NCBI RefSeq assembly: GCF_903166545.1
Contig: NZ_CAESCH010000001.1
Coordinates: forward strand, 186,001 to 250,000
Source: Metabacillus schmidteae
GTDB taxonomy: Bacteria; Bacillota; Bacilli; Bacillales; Bacillaceae
Direction: 5' to 3'
DNA length: 64,000 bases
This document shows, one piece after another, positions 25,903 through 35,250 of the stretch. Made by a program: the position numbers and the translations under genes. Every line of letters begins with the position of its first letter. Within the stretch, counting starts at the first letter, position 1. The notes beneath the pieces were generated by a model. The model was not told the DNA's origin and did no database searches. It saw only the letters and a program-made list of their open reading frames with translations.

Positions 25903-27310
25903 ACGTTACCATCCTGCGATGATAGCGGTAGACTTAATTTCATTTATGAAAGGTTCAATAGGTATTGTTCTTCTCTTATTTATTTTTAAAGCATCTTCAA
26001 CGTCCATATGGGTTATATGGGGTCGTTACATATTTATTGTTGTTTCAGTTTTCACCCTTATTGGAACCATTTTAAAGTGGATGTTCTGTCAATATGAAGT
26101 CACTCAGAATTCTGTGATAGAACGTAAAGGAGTCTTTGTTAAATCACAACGTGCAGTGCCTTTTAGCAGTATCCATAATCATAAATTAAACACAACATTT
26201 ATCCACCGATGGCTCGGACTTACATCCCTAACCCTTGAAACAGGTACAAGTGGAGAACATGCAAACTTCACTTTTCCCGTTATTACAGCGAAAGAAAAAA
26301 AACTTATCCTCCTTCAGTTAGAACAACCAAAGGATCGAAAAGATGAAGAACAAAAACCATTGATTGAACGAACTATTCATTTTCAATCAAATAAAAAGGA
26401 CTTGATTAAGGCTTCTTTTACTTCACTTAGCTTTTTGGCCTTTTTCCCTTTATTAAATGCATTATATTTTAATATAGTAGAACTCTTTCACATTGAAGAT
26501 ACAGCCAAGAGTGCGTTTGATTACTTACTCATTCATTGGTGGATGCTTATTATTATTCTGATTTTAGCTATGCTTCTTTCTGCCTTGTTTGGATTATTTA
26601 AAACCTTTACAAAATACGGAAACTTTGTGATTAGTGATGATAAAGATAGAATCTTTATTGAGAAAGGAATAGGAAACGTTATTAGTTATTCAATACTAAA
26701 GCATAGAGTTCAAGCTGTTGTAGTTGAACAATCTATCCTAAAACGTTTACTAGGTTTTGTTGAAGTAAAGCTTATAAGTGCAGGTGGTTCTGAGATTGAT
26801 GGTGATCAGGATACAAGTTCTTTATATCCTTTTATGCCTAAGCAACAGGCATACCAAATTTTACAGGCCATGCTGCCTCAATATGTAATTAAAGAGCGTA
26901 TGGAAAGATTCCCTATTAAAGTATTGTGGCTGAAGCTTCTTCTTCCATATTATCTAACAATTGTATCAGTAATTGGATTGGCCATCTTTAAACGGGAATG
27001 GCTATGGATAGCAGCTATTGTATTTGTCATATCCGTTGTATCAAGGATCCTTGATTATTGGTTCACAAGCTATATTCGCCACGGCAAAACTGTACAAATT
27101 AGAAAAGGCGGTTTTGTGAATGAAACGTTTGTTACACATCATAAACGAATACAGCAAGTTACTGTTGAACACTCTTGGTTACAGCGGAAATTTAACGTTG
27201 CCACACTTGTTTTTCTTAATCGAGCAAAACCTATGCACGAAAGTAAACTATATGGTCTATCAAAAGAAGAGGTGGGTACGTTTTATCATTGGTATCACGG
27301 TCAATCGTAA
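25886..27310 (+). CDS. ydbT: YdbT-like membrane protein with repeated bacterial PH domains
   Basis: A 474-aa membrane protein with three bPH2 modules, each following a pair of helices. Repeated signatures are FCQYEVTQNSVIERKGVFVKS (near 65), FVISDDKDRIFIEKGIG (near 250) and VQIRKGGFVNETFVTHHKRIQQV (near 395). It is translationally coupled to ydbS and probably forms a complex with it. ATG 25886 is chosen for the AAGGAG upstream; an earlier ATG lies within it. The function beyond envelope stress protection is unknown. Confidence 0.85.
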   Translation: MNQSSRRYHPAMIAVDLISFMKGSIGIVLLLFIFKASSTSIWVIWGRYIFIVVSVFTLIGTILKWMFCQYEVTQNSVIERKGVFVKSQRAVPFSSIHNHKLNTTFIHRWLGLTSLTLETGTSGEHANFTFPVITAKEKKLILLQLEQPKDRKDEEQKPLIERTIHFQSNKKDLIKASFTSLSFLAFFPLLNALYFNIVELFHIEDTAKSAFDYLLIHWWMLIIILILAMLLSALFGLFKTFTKYGNFVISDDKDRIFIEKGIGNVISYSILKHRVQAVVVEQSILKRLLGFVEVKLISAGGSEIDGDQDTSSLYPFMPKQQAYQILQAMLPQYVIKERMERFPIKVLWLKLLLPYYLTIVSVIGLAIFKREWLWIAAIVFVISVVSRILDYWFTSYIRHGKTVQIRKGGFVNETFVTHHKRIQQVTVEHSWLQRKFNVATLVFLNRAKPMHESKLYGLSKEEVGTFYHWYHGQS

Positions 27311-27342
27311 CAATGCTGCTATAAACAAAGTCCTAATCATAA

Positions 27343-27372
27343 AGCCCAAAGGATTCCATTCCTTTGGGTTCT
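27343..27372. terminator. Terminator between ydbT and glycerate kinase genes
   Basis: AGCCCAAAGGA pairs with TCCTTTGGGTT (one G-U pair). It lies between convergent genes and can serve either, although the T-tract is weak. Confidence 0.55.
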
Positions 27373-27377
27373 TCATT

Positions 27378-28514
27378 TCATATATTAGCAATTTTCATAG
27401 TCGCTGCAATATTTCTCGCTGTCATTTCCATGTAAACTGCAGCATGTTCAAACGCATCGGAAAGTGTTGTTACACCTGGTACTATACTAAAGAGGGAATC
27501 AATACCGTGCTCATATACAACATCACAACCTTGGGATAAAGAACCGGCTATGCCAATTACAGGCACTCCATATTTTTTAGCTGCTTTTGCAACGCCGATT
27601 GGGGTTTTACCATAAATAGTTTGATGATCAATTTTGCCCTCACCTGTAATAACAAGATCTGCGTCCTTCACAACATCAGCAAAATTCACTGCATCCAAAA
27701 CAATTTGGATTCCTCTTTTTAGTTCGGCATTCAAAAAGGCTGCAAGACTTGCTCCCAGACCACCGGCAGCACCAGCACCCTCTATCGTTCGAAATGATTT
27801 CCCAGTTGACGCCTCAACAACATCAGCAAAATGAGTCAGATTCTGATCCAGCAATTGAACCATTTCAGGTGTAGCTCCTTTTTGGGGACCAAATATAGCT
27901 GATGCACCCCTTGGTCCAGTTAACGGATTATCAACATCACAGGCTACTTCAATTCTGACTTTTTTTAGTCTTTGATCAAGTCCTGTCAAATCAATTGATA
28001 CGATTTTCGAAAGAGCACCGCCTCCTGCTTCAATATCGTCTCCATTACCATCTAGCAATCTACCACCTAACACTTGAACCATCCCGGCTCCTCCATCGTT
28101 CGTTGCACTTCCGCCAATTCCAATGATGATATGCTCTATTCCCAAATCAAGAGCAGTTAAGATTAACTCTCCGGTGCCCCTTGTTGTCGTTACTAACGGA
28201 TTTCTTTGTTCTATAGGAACTAAATGCAACCCTGAAGCAGCAGCCATTTCAATAACTGCTGTTTTTCCATCCCCCATCACTCCAAAGAAAGCTTTAACCG
28301 GATTTCCAAGTGGACCTGTAACAATTCTTTCTTCAATTGTTCCGTTTGTTGCATCTACTAATGATCGAACTGTACCTTCTCCACCATAAGCCATTGGTAT
28401 TTTATAATAATCAGCATTTGGAAAAACAGTTTGAAAGCCTCGTTCTATTGCTTTCGATACCTCCATTGCGGATAAGCTTTCTTTAAAAGAATCTGGGGCA
28501 ATGACTATTTTCAT
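27378..28514 (-). CDS. glxK: Glycerate kinase
   Basis: A 378-aa enzyme of the GlxK/GK-II family that phosphorylates D-glycerate for entry into glycolysis. It begins MKIVIAPDSFKESLSAMEVS, the family N-terminus, and carries the substrate and nucleotide loops GIGGSATNDGGAGMVQVLG (near 135), GAAGGLGASLAAFL (near 245) and TGEGKIDHQT (near 290). Length is normal. It follows a GntP-family permease by 37 bases, and the pair probably imports and activates glycerate. No dedicated regulator such as CdaR is present nearby. Confidence 0.92.
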   Translation of the reverse strand: MKIVIAPDSFKESLSAMEVSKAIERGFQTVFPNADYYKIPMAYGGEGTVRSLVDATNGTIEERIVTGPLGNPVKAFFGVMGDGKTAVIEMAAASGLHLVPIEQRNPLVTTTRGTGELILTALDLGIEHIIIGIGGSATNDGGAGMVQVLGGRLLDGNGDDIEAGGGALSKIVSIDLTGLDQRLKKVRIEVACDVDNPLTGPRGASAIFGPQKGATPEMVQLLDQNLTHFADVVEASTGKSFRTIEGAGAAGGLGASLAAFLNAELKRGIQIVLDAVNFADVVKDADLVITGEGKIDHQTIYGKTPIGVAKAAKKYGVPVIGIAGSLSQGCDVVYEHGIDSLFSIVPGVTTLSDAFEHAAVYMEMTARNIAATMKIANI

Positions 28515-28551
28515 TTGTTACTTTTCTCCTTTCTTATAATGAAACATATAG

Positions 28552-29820
28552 TTAACCAAAAAGCTTAAACACTCCAAATACAAGAGTAGAAATTACGGCA
28601 AGAGTTAATCCAACTAAAAATTCATATGGCATTAGTTTTAAACGTTCTTTTATGTCCATATTGACACTTCCTGCTGTAGCGTGGAAGAAACTTCCGTGTG
28701 GCAAGTGATCAAGAACCGTTGCACCTGCATGAATCATTGCTGCTCCCGCTAATGCTGAAATTCCCAAACCTAAAATTGTACTACTGAAAACACCGCTTGC
28801 TACTGCTGTACCTGCTGTAGTAGAAGCTGTTGCTGCAGACATAAAAATTCCAGATACAGGTGCTAATAAATATGCCGGCAAACCAGATGAGCTTAATCCA
28901 TTGATAATAACGTCTTTTAGCTCAGAGTTTGTAATAATTCCAGCTAATGTTCCTGTTCCTAATAGCATAATTGCAACTCCAGACATTTTATTTAAGCCGG
29001 AAACTGCATACTCATTAATTTTCCGTGTCTTCTTCATAGCAATTGCACCAATAATTCCTCCAACAGGTAGTGCAACCATTGGATCAATATTAATATCAAA
29101 TAAAGGTCGTAGTGCTAGTAAAATAATTGTGACAAGTGGTGCAATCAAGGCTGTGATAAATTGAGGGGTTTTTGTGTTATCTAATACTTCAACATCTTGA
29201 TCCATAACCGCTGAGCCTTTTTCCGCTACTTTTTTTGCTAACATATACGTTATGACAATACCAAAAATAGCCGGGATTATTCCTGCGGCCATAATAGATG
29301 TAAGTGGTACATTAAATGCTTCAGATGCCGCGATTGCATTTGGGTTTGGTGACATGATATTTCCTGCCTTTCCTCCGCCAATCATCGCTAGTAAAATAGC
29401 TGTTTTTGAAAAATGTGCTCGCTTAGCAATAGCTAATGCAATCGGTGCAACAGTAATAACCGCTACATCTACAAATACTCCAACAGCTGTCAAAATCATT
29501 GTAGCCACTGCTAATGCTAAGAGCGCTCGTTCTTCACCAAACTTTTTGACAATCGTTTCTGCTATCGATGATGCTGCACCAGATTCAATTAAAACACCAG
29601 CAAGGATACCCGCAGCCATAATTCTCAAGACTGCTGGAATAATTCCTTTTGCACCTTCCATCATTAAGTCCACGGTGTTTGAAATATCAACGCCACCAAT
29701 TAGTCCTCCAATTAAAGCCCCGGCAACCATCCCATAAGCTGGTGGTACTTTTTTTAGAATTAAAACAATGGCGATAATTAGGGCACTTATTGCACCTATA
29801 GTGCTTACTGAAACATCCAT
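28552..29820 (-). CDS. GntP-family permease, probably for glycerate
   Basis: A 422-aa proton symporter with about 12 membrane helices of the GntP/gluconate permease family. Typical sequences are VLRIMAAGILAGVLIESGAASSIAETIV (near 65-92) and MIGGGKAGNIMSPNPNAIA (near 145-163). It is shorter than, and clearly different from, the gntP of the gluconate operon in this window. Co-transcription with glycerate kinase makes glycerate or a related sugar acid the likely substrate. GGAGG precedes the ATG at seven bases. Confidence 0.85.
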   Translation of the reverse strand: MDVSVSTIGAISALIIAIVLILKKVPPAYGMVAGALIGGLIGGVDISNTVDLMMEGAKGIIPAVLRIMAAGILAGVLIESGAASSIAETIVKKFGEERALLALAVATMILTAVGVFVDVAVITVAPIALAIAKRAHFSKTAILLAMIGGGKAGNIMSPNPNAIAASEAFNVPLTSIMAAGIIPAIFGIVITYMLAKKVAEKGSAVMDQDVEVLDNTKTPQFITALIAPLVTIILLALRPLFDINIDPMVALPVGGIIGAIAMKKTRKINEYAVSGLNKMSGVAIMLLGTGTLAGIITNSELKDVIINGLSSSGLPAYLLAPVSGIFMSAATASTTAGTAVASGVFSSTILGLGISALAGAAMIHAGATVLDHLPHGSFFHATAGSVNMDIKERLKLMPYEFLVGLTLAVISTLVFGVFKLFG

Positions 29821-29991
29821 GCTGATGCCTCCCTCGCCTCCCCCAATCTATGTATTAAATGTTCACTTAACAATTTCAAGAGCAAATTCAAAAGATGAAA
29901 ACCGCATAAAGAAGTCCTGCTATCAACTATTATAATTCTTACTTCCAAACTCCTTCTAAAATGATCAAATTCTTCATTCTCACTCAAACAT

Positions 29992-31449
29992 TTAATATGT
30001 AGTCATCTGAAATATTTTTTGGATGATATACATGACATATTTAAATACAGGTAACTGATCTTGGTACTCTTCATAATCTACTGTGTACGTGCCGTCTTCA
30101 TTATTCCAAATTCGATTGAAATAACGATCAACTGATTTTACGAATTCACTGCCAGTTGATGCTGTTATTTTTATATTTTCTTCTACATTATAGTCATCAA
30201 GATTTCGGGAAGTAAAATTGCTTGATCCACCTATGACAATCGATTTATGTTGTCCCTTAATATAAATAAGCTTTGAGTGATATTGCTCTTTGTTTGTTTC
30301 ATACCAGCGAATGGTAATATTTTTATAGTCAAGATTTTGAAGCTCTGCTGCAATGGGGAGATTCGGCAACCCCATTTTTTCTTGTCCAAAGGCATTTTGG
30401 TTTGGGTCTAACACAATGTTGATTTTCACTCCCCGTTTTGCTGCATCCTCAATACCTTTAATGATATCTCGATCTGCCAAATAAAACATGCCGATCCAAA
30501 CCGCATCTTCTTTTTTTGCCTCTTTTAGGGCCTTCACAATATGAGTTTGAACCTTTCTTTCTGTTAAAATCTGTGCTTGCAGTGATAATCCTTTTTCTGA
30601 TGAAGAAGATTGAATTTCCTCATCTAATTCTGCCTTAGTTGGAAATGCATGTAGGTTCCCTCCTGAAAAGGAAGCTATCGCTTTTTCAGCATTCACCATA
30701 TCTTTTAAAATTTCCCCTTTTACTTTAAAGCCAATATTTGAATGAAACCCACTAGCATCATGTGGATTGGCAGATAATATTAATCCTGCATCTTCTGTGA
30801 TGACTACTTTTCTGTGGTTTGCTTTTATATTTAATAATTTCAAATAAGACCGAGCAGTAACATGTGGTGCAGATTTTGCCATTGGATTCGGCATCCAGCC
30901 ATAGCCCTCCTGTCCAAACCACTTCAGAGTTGCTCTCCAGATGCCAGAGTATAAAATATTTGGATCTCGTAACCGATCCAAGTTTGTATAAACAACTTCA
31001 ACTCCCAGATCCTCCAATGGTTCGATTTGGTTTGCTTCATGAGATCCATATGTAGTATTAATTTGATCTGTAATGAAAACTACTTTTAAATTAGGATGTT
31101 TTTTTATTTGTTTTTCTATTGATTTCCTTAGTTCCTCACTTAGCTTAGGATATGACCGTTTATTATCTGTATATCCGTTAACTAGGAAAAGATCGAGTAT
31201 TAAAAAATCCTCCGCTTCACTAATTGTTTTATATACCTCATCAAAAATAGAGTGGTCATACACTTCTTCTTCATCTTTTTGATAAGTTAGATCATATAAA
31301 AATTCCACATCTTGCTCGGATATTGTATGAACTTTACTTTGATAGGATAGTCCAGGTGGAAGAGGCTTCACTCTGTGATAAATCATGATTGCTGATATAA
31401 TAATGATAATAACGGCACTTATTATCCACTTCTTTTTCTTCTTATTCAT
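29992..31449 (-). CDS. Membrane-anchored phospholipase D-like protein
   Basis: A 485-aa protein with one N-terminal membrane helix (residues 8-24) and two PLD-type domains outside the membrane. The first HKD-like motif is NHRKVVITED (Glu at the usual Asp position, Asp one place later), near residue 212. The second is YHSKLIYIKGQ near residue 400, where Lys replaces the Asp, followed by the conserved GGSSNFTSRNL. The catalytic His and Lys residues are kept, so activity remains possible. Such proteins include cardiolipin synthase relatives and nucleases; the substrate is unknown. It is divergent from the NERD gene. Confidence 0.8.
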   Translation of the reverse strand: MNKKKKKWIISAVIIIIISAIMIYHRVKPLPPGLSYQSKVHTISEQDVEFLYDLTYQKDEEEVYDHSIFDEVYKTISEAEDFLILDLFLVNGYTDNKRSYPKLSEELRKSIEKQIKKHPNLKVVFITDQINTTYGSHEANQIEPLEDLGVEVVYTNLDRLRDPNILYSGIWRATLKWFGQEGYGWMPNPMAKSAPHVTARSYLKLLNIKANHRKVVITEDAGLILSANPHDASGFHSNIGFKVKGEILKDMVNAEKAIASFSGGNLHAFPTKAELDEEIQSSSSEKGLSLQAQILTERKVQTHIVKALKEAKKEDAVWIGMFYLADRDIIKGIEDAAKRGVKINIVLDPNQNAFGQEKMGLPNLPIAAELQNLDYKNITIRWYETNKEQYHSKLIYIKGQHKSIVIGGSSNFTSRNLDDYNVEENIKITASTGSEFVKSVDRYFNRIWNNEDGTYTVDYEEYQDQLPVFKYVMYIIQKIFQMTTY

Positions 31450-31518
31450 CTTAATCCCTCTTTTAGTTTTACCTGTCTATACCCTTTTTCAAGTTTTGGG
31501 AATCACTTGCTATAAAAA

Positions 31519-31534
31519 AGTTTCACGTGGAACG
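31519..31534. promoter_or_regulatory. parS-like site
   Basis: AGTTTCACGTGGAACG contains the 14-base core GTTTCACGTGGAAC of the parS consensus TGTTNCACGTGAAACA read on the other strand; only the outermost base on each side differs. It lies in the intergenic region between the divergent PLD-like and NERD genes. ParB/Spo0J binding is inferred from the match. Confidence 0.6.
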
Positions 31535-31702
31535 ATATAAAAAACAGTAGAGTTTATATTGTGAAACAAATCACATTCATGTTCACTAATAGTTCTATGT
31601 AAATGATAAACAGAATTATTTTTTTAAAAAACTAGAAATAATCACTTGATTCTTTCTATAATAGATTTGAATATACAAATAACATGTAAAGGGACGTGAA
31701 AT

Positions 31703-32611
31703 ATGATTTACAAACAAAGAAGGAAATCACTTGAATTATTGGCTCTTGAATATCTAGACAGGCGCATGAGTTTTCCAGACAAGACGAAACTTCATTATGA
31801 AAACCTCAAAAAAGGTTATGAAGGAGAAGAAATGTTTGATACGTATTTAGCGAAGATAGAATGTGAATGCCTTATTTTAAATGACTTACTACTTAACTTT
31901 AACAATACCTTGTTTCAAATTGACTCTCTACTTATTTCAGCAGATTCTATTTATATGCATGAAGTAAAGAACTATCAAGGAGATTTTTATTACGACTCTG
32001 ATAGACTTTATAAGAAACAAAAATCAGAAATAAATAATCCACTTATACAATTAAATAGAACTGAATCATTGTTGCGTCAGTTACTTCAAAGTCTTGGGTT
32101 TCATTTACCTGTAGAAGCATCCGTTATTTTTATAAATCCTGAATTCACCCTATACCAAGCCCCCCTTAACAAACCATTTATTTATCCAACACAACTTAAC
32201 CCTTACTTCAGGAAATTAGATAAACTTTCCTCTACTAAATTAGATCAAAAGCGTAAAATGCTAGCTGAAAAGTTGCTTTCACTTCATATCAATGACTCAC
32301 CTTTTACTTTATTACCCCCTTATGAATATAACCAGTTAAGAAAAGGAATAACATGTGTACATTGTAACTCGTATTCTCTATCTATTATTAGGAGAAATTG
32401 TAAGTGCCAAAGATGCGGGTATGAAGAAGCCGTTTCAACTGCTATTATGCGAAGTGTGAAGGAATTTAGGATCCTTTTTCCTGATAAGAAAATCACAACA
32501 AATATAATACAGGATTGGTGTAAAGTAATAGATTCTAAAAAGAGAATTTATAGAGTCCTTAAAGGAAACTTAGGAATCAAGGGAGCTCGACAATGGTCGT
32601 TTTATGAATAA
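31703..32611 (+). CDS. NERD-domain protein with C-terminal zinc ribbon
   Basis: A 302-aa protein with a nuclease-related NERD domain at residues about 37-150. The restriction-endonuclease-like core is visible as GYEGEE (Glu42), QIDSLLIS (Asp74) and MHEVKNYQG (Glu87, Lys89). The C-terminal part has a probable zinc ribbon with Cys218, Cys221, Cys233/235 and Cys238 (CVHC...CKCQRC). NERD proteins are predicted DNA-processing enzymes of unclear role, sometimes linked to defence. It stands alone, and its 3' end runs into the second hairpin repeat array. GGGACGTG precedes the ATG. Confidence 0.82.
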   Translation: MIYKQRRKSLELLALEYLDRRMSFPDKTKLHYENLKKGYEGEEMFDTYLAKIECECLILNDLLLNFNNTLFQIDSLLISADSIYMHEVKNYQGDFYYDSDRLYKKQKSEINNPLIQLNRTESLLRQLLQSLGFHLPVEASVIFINPEFTLYQAPLNKPFIYPTQLNPYFRKLDKLSSTKLDQKRKMLAEKLLSLHINDSPFTLLPPYEYNQLRKGITCVHCNSYSLSIIRRNCKCQRCGYEEAVSTAIMRSVKEFRILFPDKKITTNIIQDWCKVIDSKKRIYRVLKGNLGIKGARQWSFYE

Positions 32612-32638
32612 TCTTATAAATTAATTTTTATGCATCTT

Positions 32639-33184
32639 GTCCTTCATTACAAATATGAAGGACATTTTCTTTTATTGTCCCATCTCTCTGTCTTTCATCA
32701 CCACTATGAAAGACATTTCCCTTTATTTCGCTTGTCCCTCTGTCTTTCATCACCACCATGAAAGACATTTCCCTTTATTTCGCTCGTCCCTCTGTCTTTC
32801 ATCACCACCATGAAAGACACTTCCCTTTATTTCGCTCGTCTCTCTGTCTTTCATCACCACCATGAAAGACATTTCCCTTTATTTCGCTCGTCTCTCTGTC
32901 TTTCATCACCACCATGAAAGACATTTCCCTTTATTTCGCTCGTCCCTCTGTCTTTCATCACCACCATGAAAGACACTTCCCTTTATTTCGCTCGTCCCTC
33001 TGTCTTTCATCACCACCATGAAAGACATTTCCCTTTATTTCGCTCGTCCCTCTGTCTTTCATCACCACCATGAAAGACATTTCCCATTATTTCGCTCGTC
33101 TCTCTGTCTTTCATCACCACTATGAAAGACATTTCCCTTTATTTGCTCGTCTCTCTGTCTTTCATCACCCATTAAGAAAGACTC
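32639..33184. repeat. Tandem array B of 52-bp hairpin repeats
   Basis: A hairpin GTCCTTCAT...ATGAAGGAC at 32639-32663 with a T-rich tail can end NERD transcription. Ten units follow, starting at 32690, 32742, 32794, 32846, 32898, 32950, 33002, 33054, 33106 and 33157; the last is degenerate. The period is 52 bases (51 once). Each has the 9-bp stem GTCTTTCAT/ATGAAAGAC, a CACCACC-type loop and a 27-base spacer containing TTCCCTTTATTTCGCTCG. The units are nearly identical, implying recent amplification. The hairpin is the same as in array A although the spacer differs. Confidence 0.92.
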
Positions 33185-33250
33185 CCCCGTCTATACTGCT
33201 CTCTCATTCTCCTTTATCACCATACGCAAAACTTTTCCCCCAATAAAACA

Positions 33251-33285
33251 AAAAACAGCAATCTCACCCATAGATAAGATTGCTG
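33251..33285 (-). terminator. Terminator of the coiled-coil protein gene
   Basis: CAGCAATCT pairs with AGATTGCTG across 12 bases. An A-run on the plus-strand left side gives the U-tract for minus-strand transcription. Confidence 0.75.
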
Positions 33286-33325
33286 CTCATCACTCACATT
33301 CGATAACCCATATTTTTAAAAAACT

Positions 33326-34264
33326 CTATAAACTCTCGATCAACTCCTGTTTTTCCTTCTGAATCGATTCTATTTCTTTTTTCTTCTCATCAAGTTGATC
33401 AGTTAAATTTAATACAATTCCGTTCACTTTCGAGTGCTGGCTTTTTGTTTGATCTAAAGAATCGTTAATCTTGTCTTGGACCATCATGTCTACAAAGAAG
33501 CCATCAAAGAAGAAATCAGCAAATTTTAACATGCCTGAAATATCGACTTCTAGATGTGCTTCTTCATGGATATCTAATAATTCCTTTTGAAAATAACGCA
33601 TGCTTGTCTGAGCTTTATGGATACAATCTTCTGCTTCATCCAGGTGTTGATGTTTGACAAAACTGGAGATTGTTCCGCCTCCGAACATATCAAATGCTCC
33701 CCAATCTCTCGCTTTTTTAAGGGAATTTTGCGCATCTAAAAGATCATGTTTAACATTTTTTCCCGCTGTAATAGCTTCTTCCAACTCCTGTATATAAGCT
33801 TTAAGGATCCCCTCTTGTTCACTTAATTCATACATTTTATCTGAATATCTTGAATGACTTGATTTAATCATTTTCTCCTTCTCAAAAAGAACTTGGTTAT
33901 ACCTGGATTCTACATCATCGATCATATACAGTTTATTTTTCAATTCATATATTGAGTTTTCTATTTCAGATTTTGTTTTGTTTGCTTCTTCCAATCTATG
34001 CTTGGCAGCAATGAATTCCTGTTTTTCTTTTGATAACTTTTCATCCTTTGTTCCGGATAATAGGGCAAATAGATTGTTTAGTGTCATTTTTTCAAGTTGA
34101 ATAACATCTTTTTCTTCTGATCTGTATTGAGTTTCCAGCTGCACAATTCTCTCTTCAACCACTTCAAGTTCCTTTTGAAAATCCTCTATTTGAGCTTCAT
34201 ATTTTTGTTTTTTACGTAAATCCCCTTTTATTTCAATTAGCCTTGTATTTACTTCTGAGAACAT
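33326..34264 (-). CDS. Coiled-coil protein of unknown function
   Basis: A 312-aa soluble protein. Residues 1-170 are strongly heptad-like and charged (KKQKYEAQIEDFQKELEVVE and similar stretches), as are residues 265-312. A less charged central part holds DWGAFDMFGGGTISSFVKHQHLDEAEDCIHKAQ and an aromatic segment FADFFFDGFFVDMMVQDKI. No signal peptide or membrane helix is seen. The GAFDMFGGG...SFVKHQHLDEA pattern recurs in uncharacterised Bacillus proteins, but I cannot assign a function. It is transcribed alone after a probable AGGAGG-type site. Confidence 0.75.
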   Translation of the reverse strand: MFSEVNTRLIEIKGDLRKKQKYEAQIEDFQKELEVVEERIVQLETQYRSEEKDVIQLEKMTLNNLFALLSGTKDEKLSKEKQEFIAAKHRLEEANKTKSEIENSIYELKNKLYMIDDVESRYNQVLFEKEKMIKSSHSRYSDKMYELSEQEGILKAYIQELEEAITAGKNVKHDLLDAQNSLKKARDWGAFDMFGGGTISSFVKHQHLDEAEDCIHKAQTSMRYFQKELLDIHEEAHLEVDISGMLKFADFFFDGFFVDMMVQDKINDSLDQTKSQHSKVNGIVLNLTDQLDEKKKEIESIQKEKQELIESL

Positions 34265-34571
34265 TAGTTTCCTCCTGTTTTCCCTTTTATCTTTTTTACG
34301 TAGTACATGAAGAAAAGTTTCATCTATGAAAAAAAGTATTTTTGATTAAGATTGTCTTTTTCGGGAATTCTACTGTTGTTGAAAACCCTTATCGGCCTTT
34401 TCAATTTGTTGATAATAGTTTTCCCAATAATTACTAACCAGTTTCTCATTTAGGGTTTGAAATACAAATCGAGTGCGTATAAACTAGTCGTGTCTATTCG
34501 CATTAACATTGTAAGTACAGCAGTCAAAAAGCTCTCTATATTATTTTTTATTAAAAGATCTACCATTTCAC
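34265..34571. other. Intergenic stretch between coiled-coil gene and ahpC promoter
   Basis: AT-rich sequence separating divergent genes. Apart from the likely minus-strand promoter region near 34300 and the ahpC promoter to its right, I see no gene, structured RNA or repeat. Confidence 0.5.
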
Positions 34572-34600
34572 TTGACTAAAAGCAAATTCTATTTGATAAT
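34572..34600 (+). promoter_or_regulatory. ahpC promoter
   Basis: TTGACT and GATAAT are separated by 17 bases, just upstream of a PerR-like operator and about 70 bases before the ahpC start. Confidence 0.65.
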
Positions 34601-34610
34601 TTATATTAAA

Positions 34611-34625
34611 TTATAACAATTATAG
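34611..34625. promoter_or_regulatory. PerR box of ahpCF
   Basis: TTATAACAATTATAG differs from the PerR consensus TTATAATNATTATAA at only two defined positions and overlaps the expected transcription start. Peroxide would relieve repression, as known for ahpCF in B. subtilis. Confidence 0.7.
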
Positions 34626-34671
34626 ATAATATCTATTATTGTTTATTAAAACATTTAGGAGGAATATATAC

Positions 34672-35235
34672 ATGTCATTAATCGGTACTGAAGTAAAACC
34701 TTTCGCAGCAAAAGCATTTAAAGATGGTGAATTCATCGATGTAACAAACGAAAGCCTAAAAGGTCAATGGAGCGTATTCTGCTTCTATCCAGCAGATTTC
34801 ACTTTCGTATGCCCAACTGAGCTTGAAGATTTACAAAACGAATATGATAACTTAAAAGCACTTGGTGTTGAAGTATATTCTGTTTCTACTGATACTCACT
34901 TCACACATAAAGGCTGGCATGACAGTTCAGAAAAAATCGGTAAAATTAAATATGCAATGATTGGTGATCCATCTCAAGTTGTATCACGTAACTTTGAAGT
35001 ATTAAATGAAGAAGAAGGTCTTGCTGATCGTGGAACATTCATCATCGATCCAGATGGCGTTATCCAAACAGTTGAAATTAACGCTGGAGGCATTGGTCGT
35101 GATGCAAGCACTCTTATTAACAAAGTGAAAGCTGCACAATATGTACGTAATAATCCAGGTGAAGTTTGTCCTGCTAAATGGGAAGAAGGTTCTGAAACAC
35201 TTAAGCCAAGCCTTGATCTTGTTGGAAAGCTTTAA
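34672..35235 (+). CDS. ahpC: Alkyl hydroperoxide reductase AhpC (peroxiredoxin)
   Basis: A 187-aa typical two-cysteine peroxiredoxin. The peroxidatic Cys47 is in FTFVCPTE and the resolving Cys lies in EVCPAKW near residue 166. It reduces hydrogen peroxide and organic peroxides in the cytoplasm and is recycled by the AhpF encoded 15 bases downstream. ATG 34672 follows AGGAGGAA; an upstream alternative start would add an unlikely tail. The codon use is noticeably biased toward that of highly expressed genes. PerR control is indicated by the upstream box. Confidence 0.97.
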   Translation: MSLIGTEVKPFAAKAFKDGEFIDVTNESLKGQWSVFCFYPADFTFVCPTELEDLQNEYDNLKALGVEVYSVSTDTHFTHKGWHDSSEKIGKIKYAMIGDPSQVVSRNFEVLNEEEGLADRGTFIIDPDGVIQTVEINAGGIGRDASTLINKVKAAQYVRNNPGEVCPAKWEEGSETLKPSLDLVGKL

Positions 35236-35250
35236 GGAGTGTCATAATAA

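Noticed and set aside
25364..27310. ydbST as additional immunity genes of the TOMM cluster
   Set aside because: They lie about 27 kb away and are a common Bacillus core pair.
29805..29987. A 60-aa frame upstream of the GntP-type permease
   Set aside because: It overlaps the permease start, needs a TTG start without a Shine-Dalgarno, and has no recognisable domain. It is more likely leader sequence.
32639..33184. CRISPR array
   Set aside because: Same reasons: spacers are nearly identical from unit to unit and there are no cas genes.
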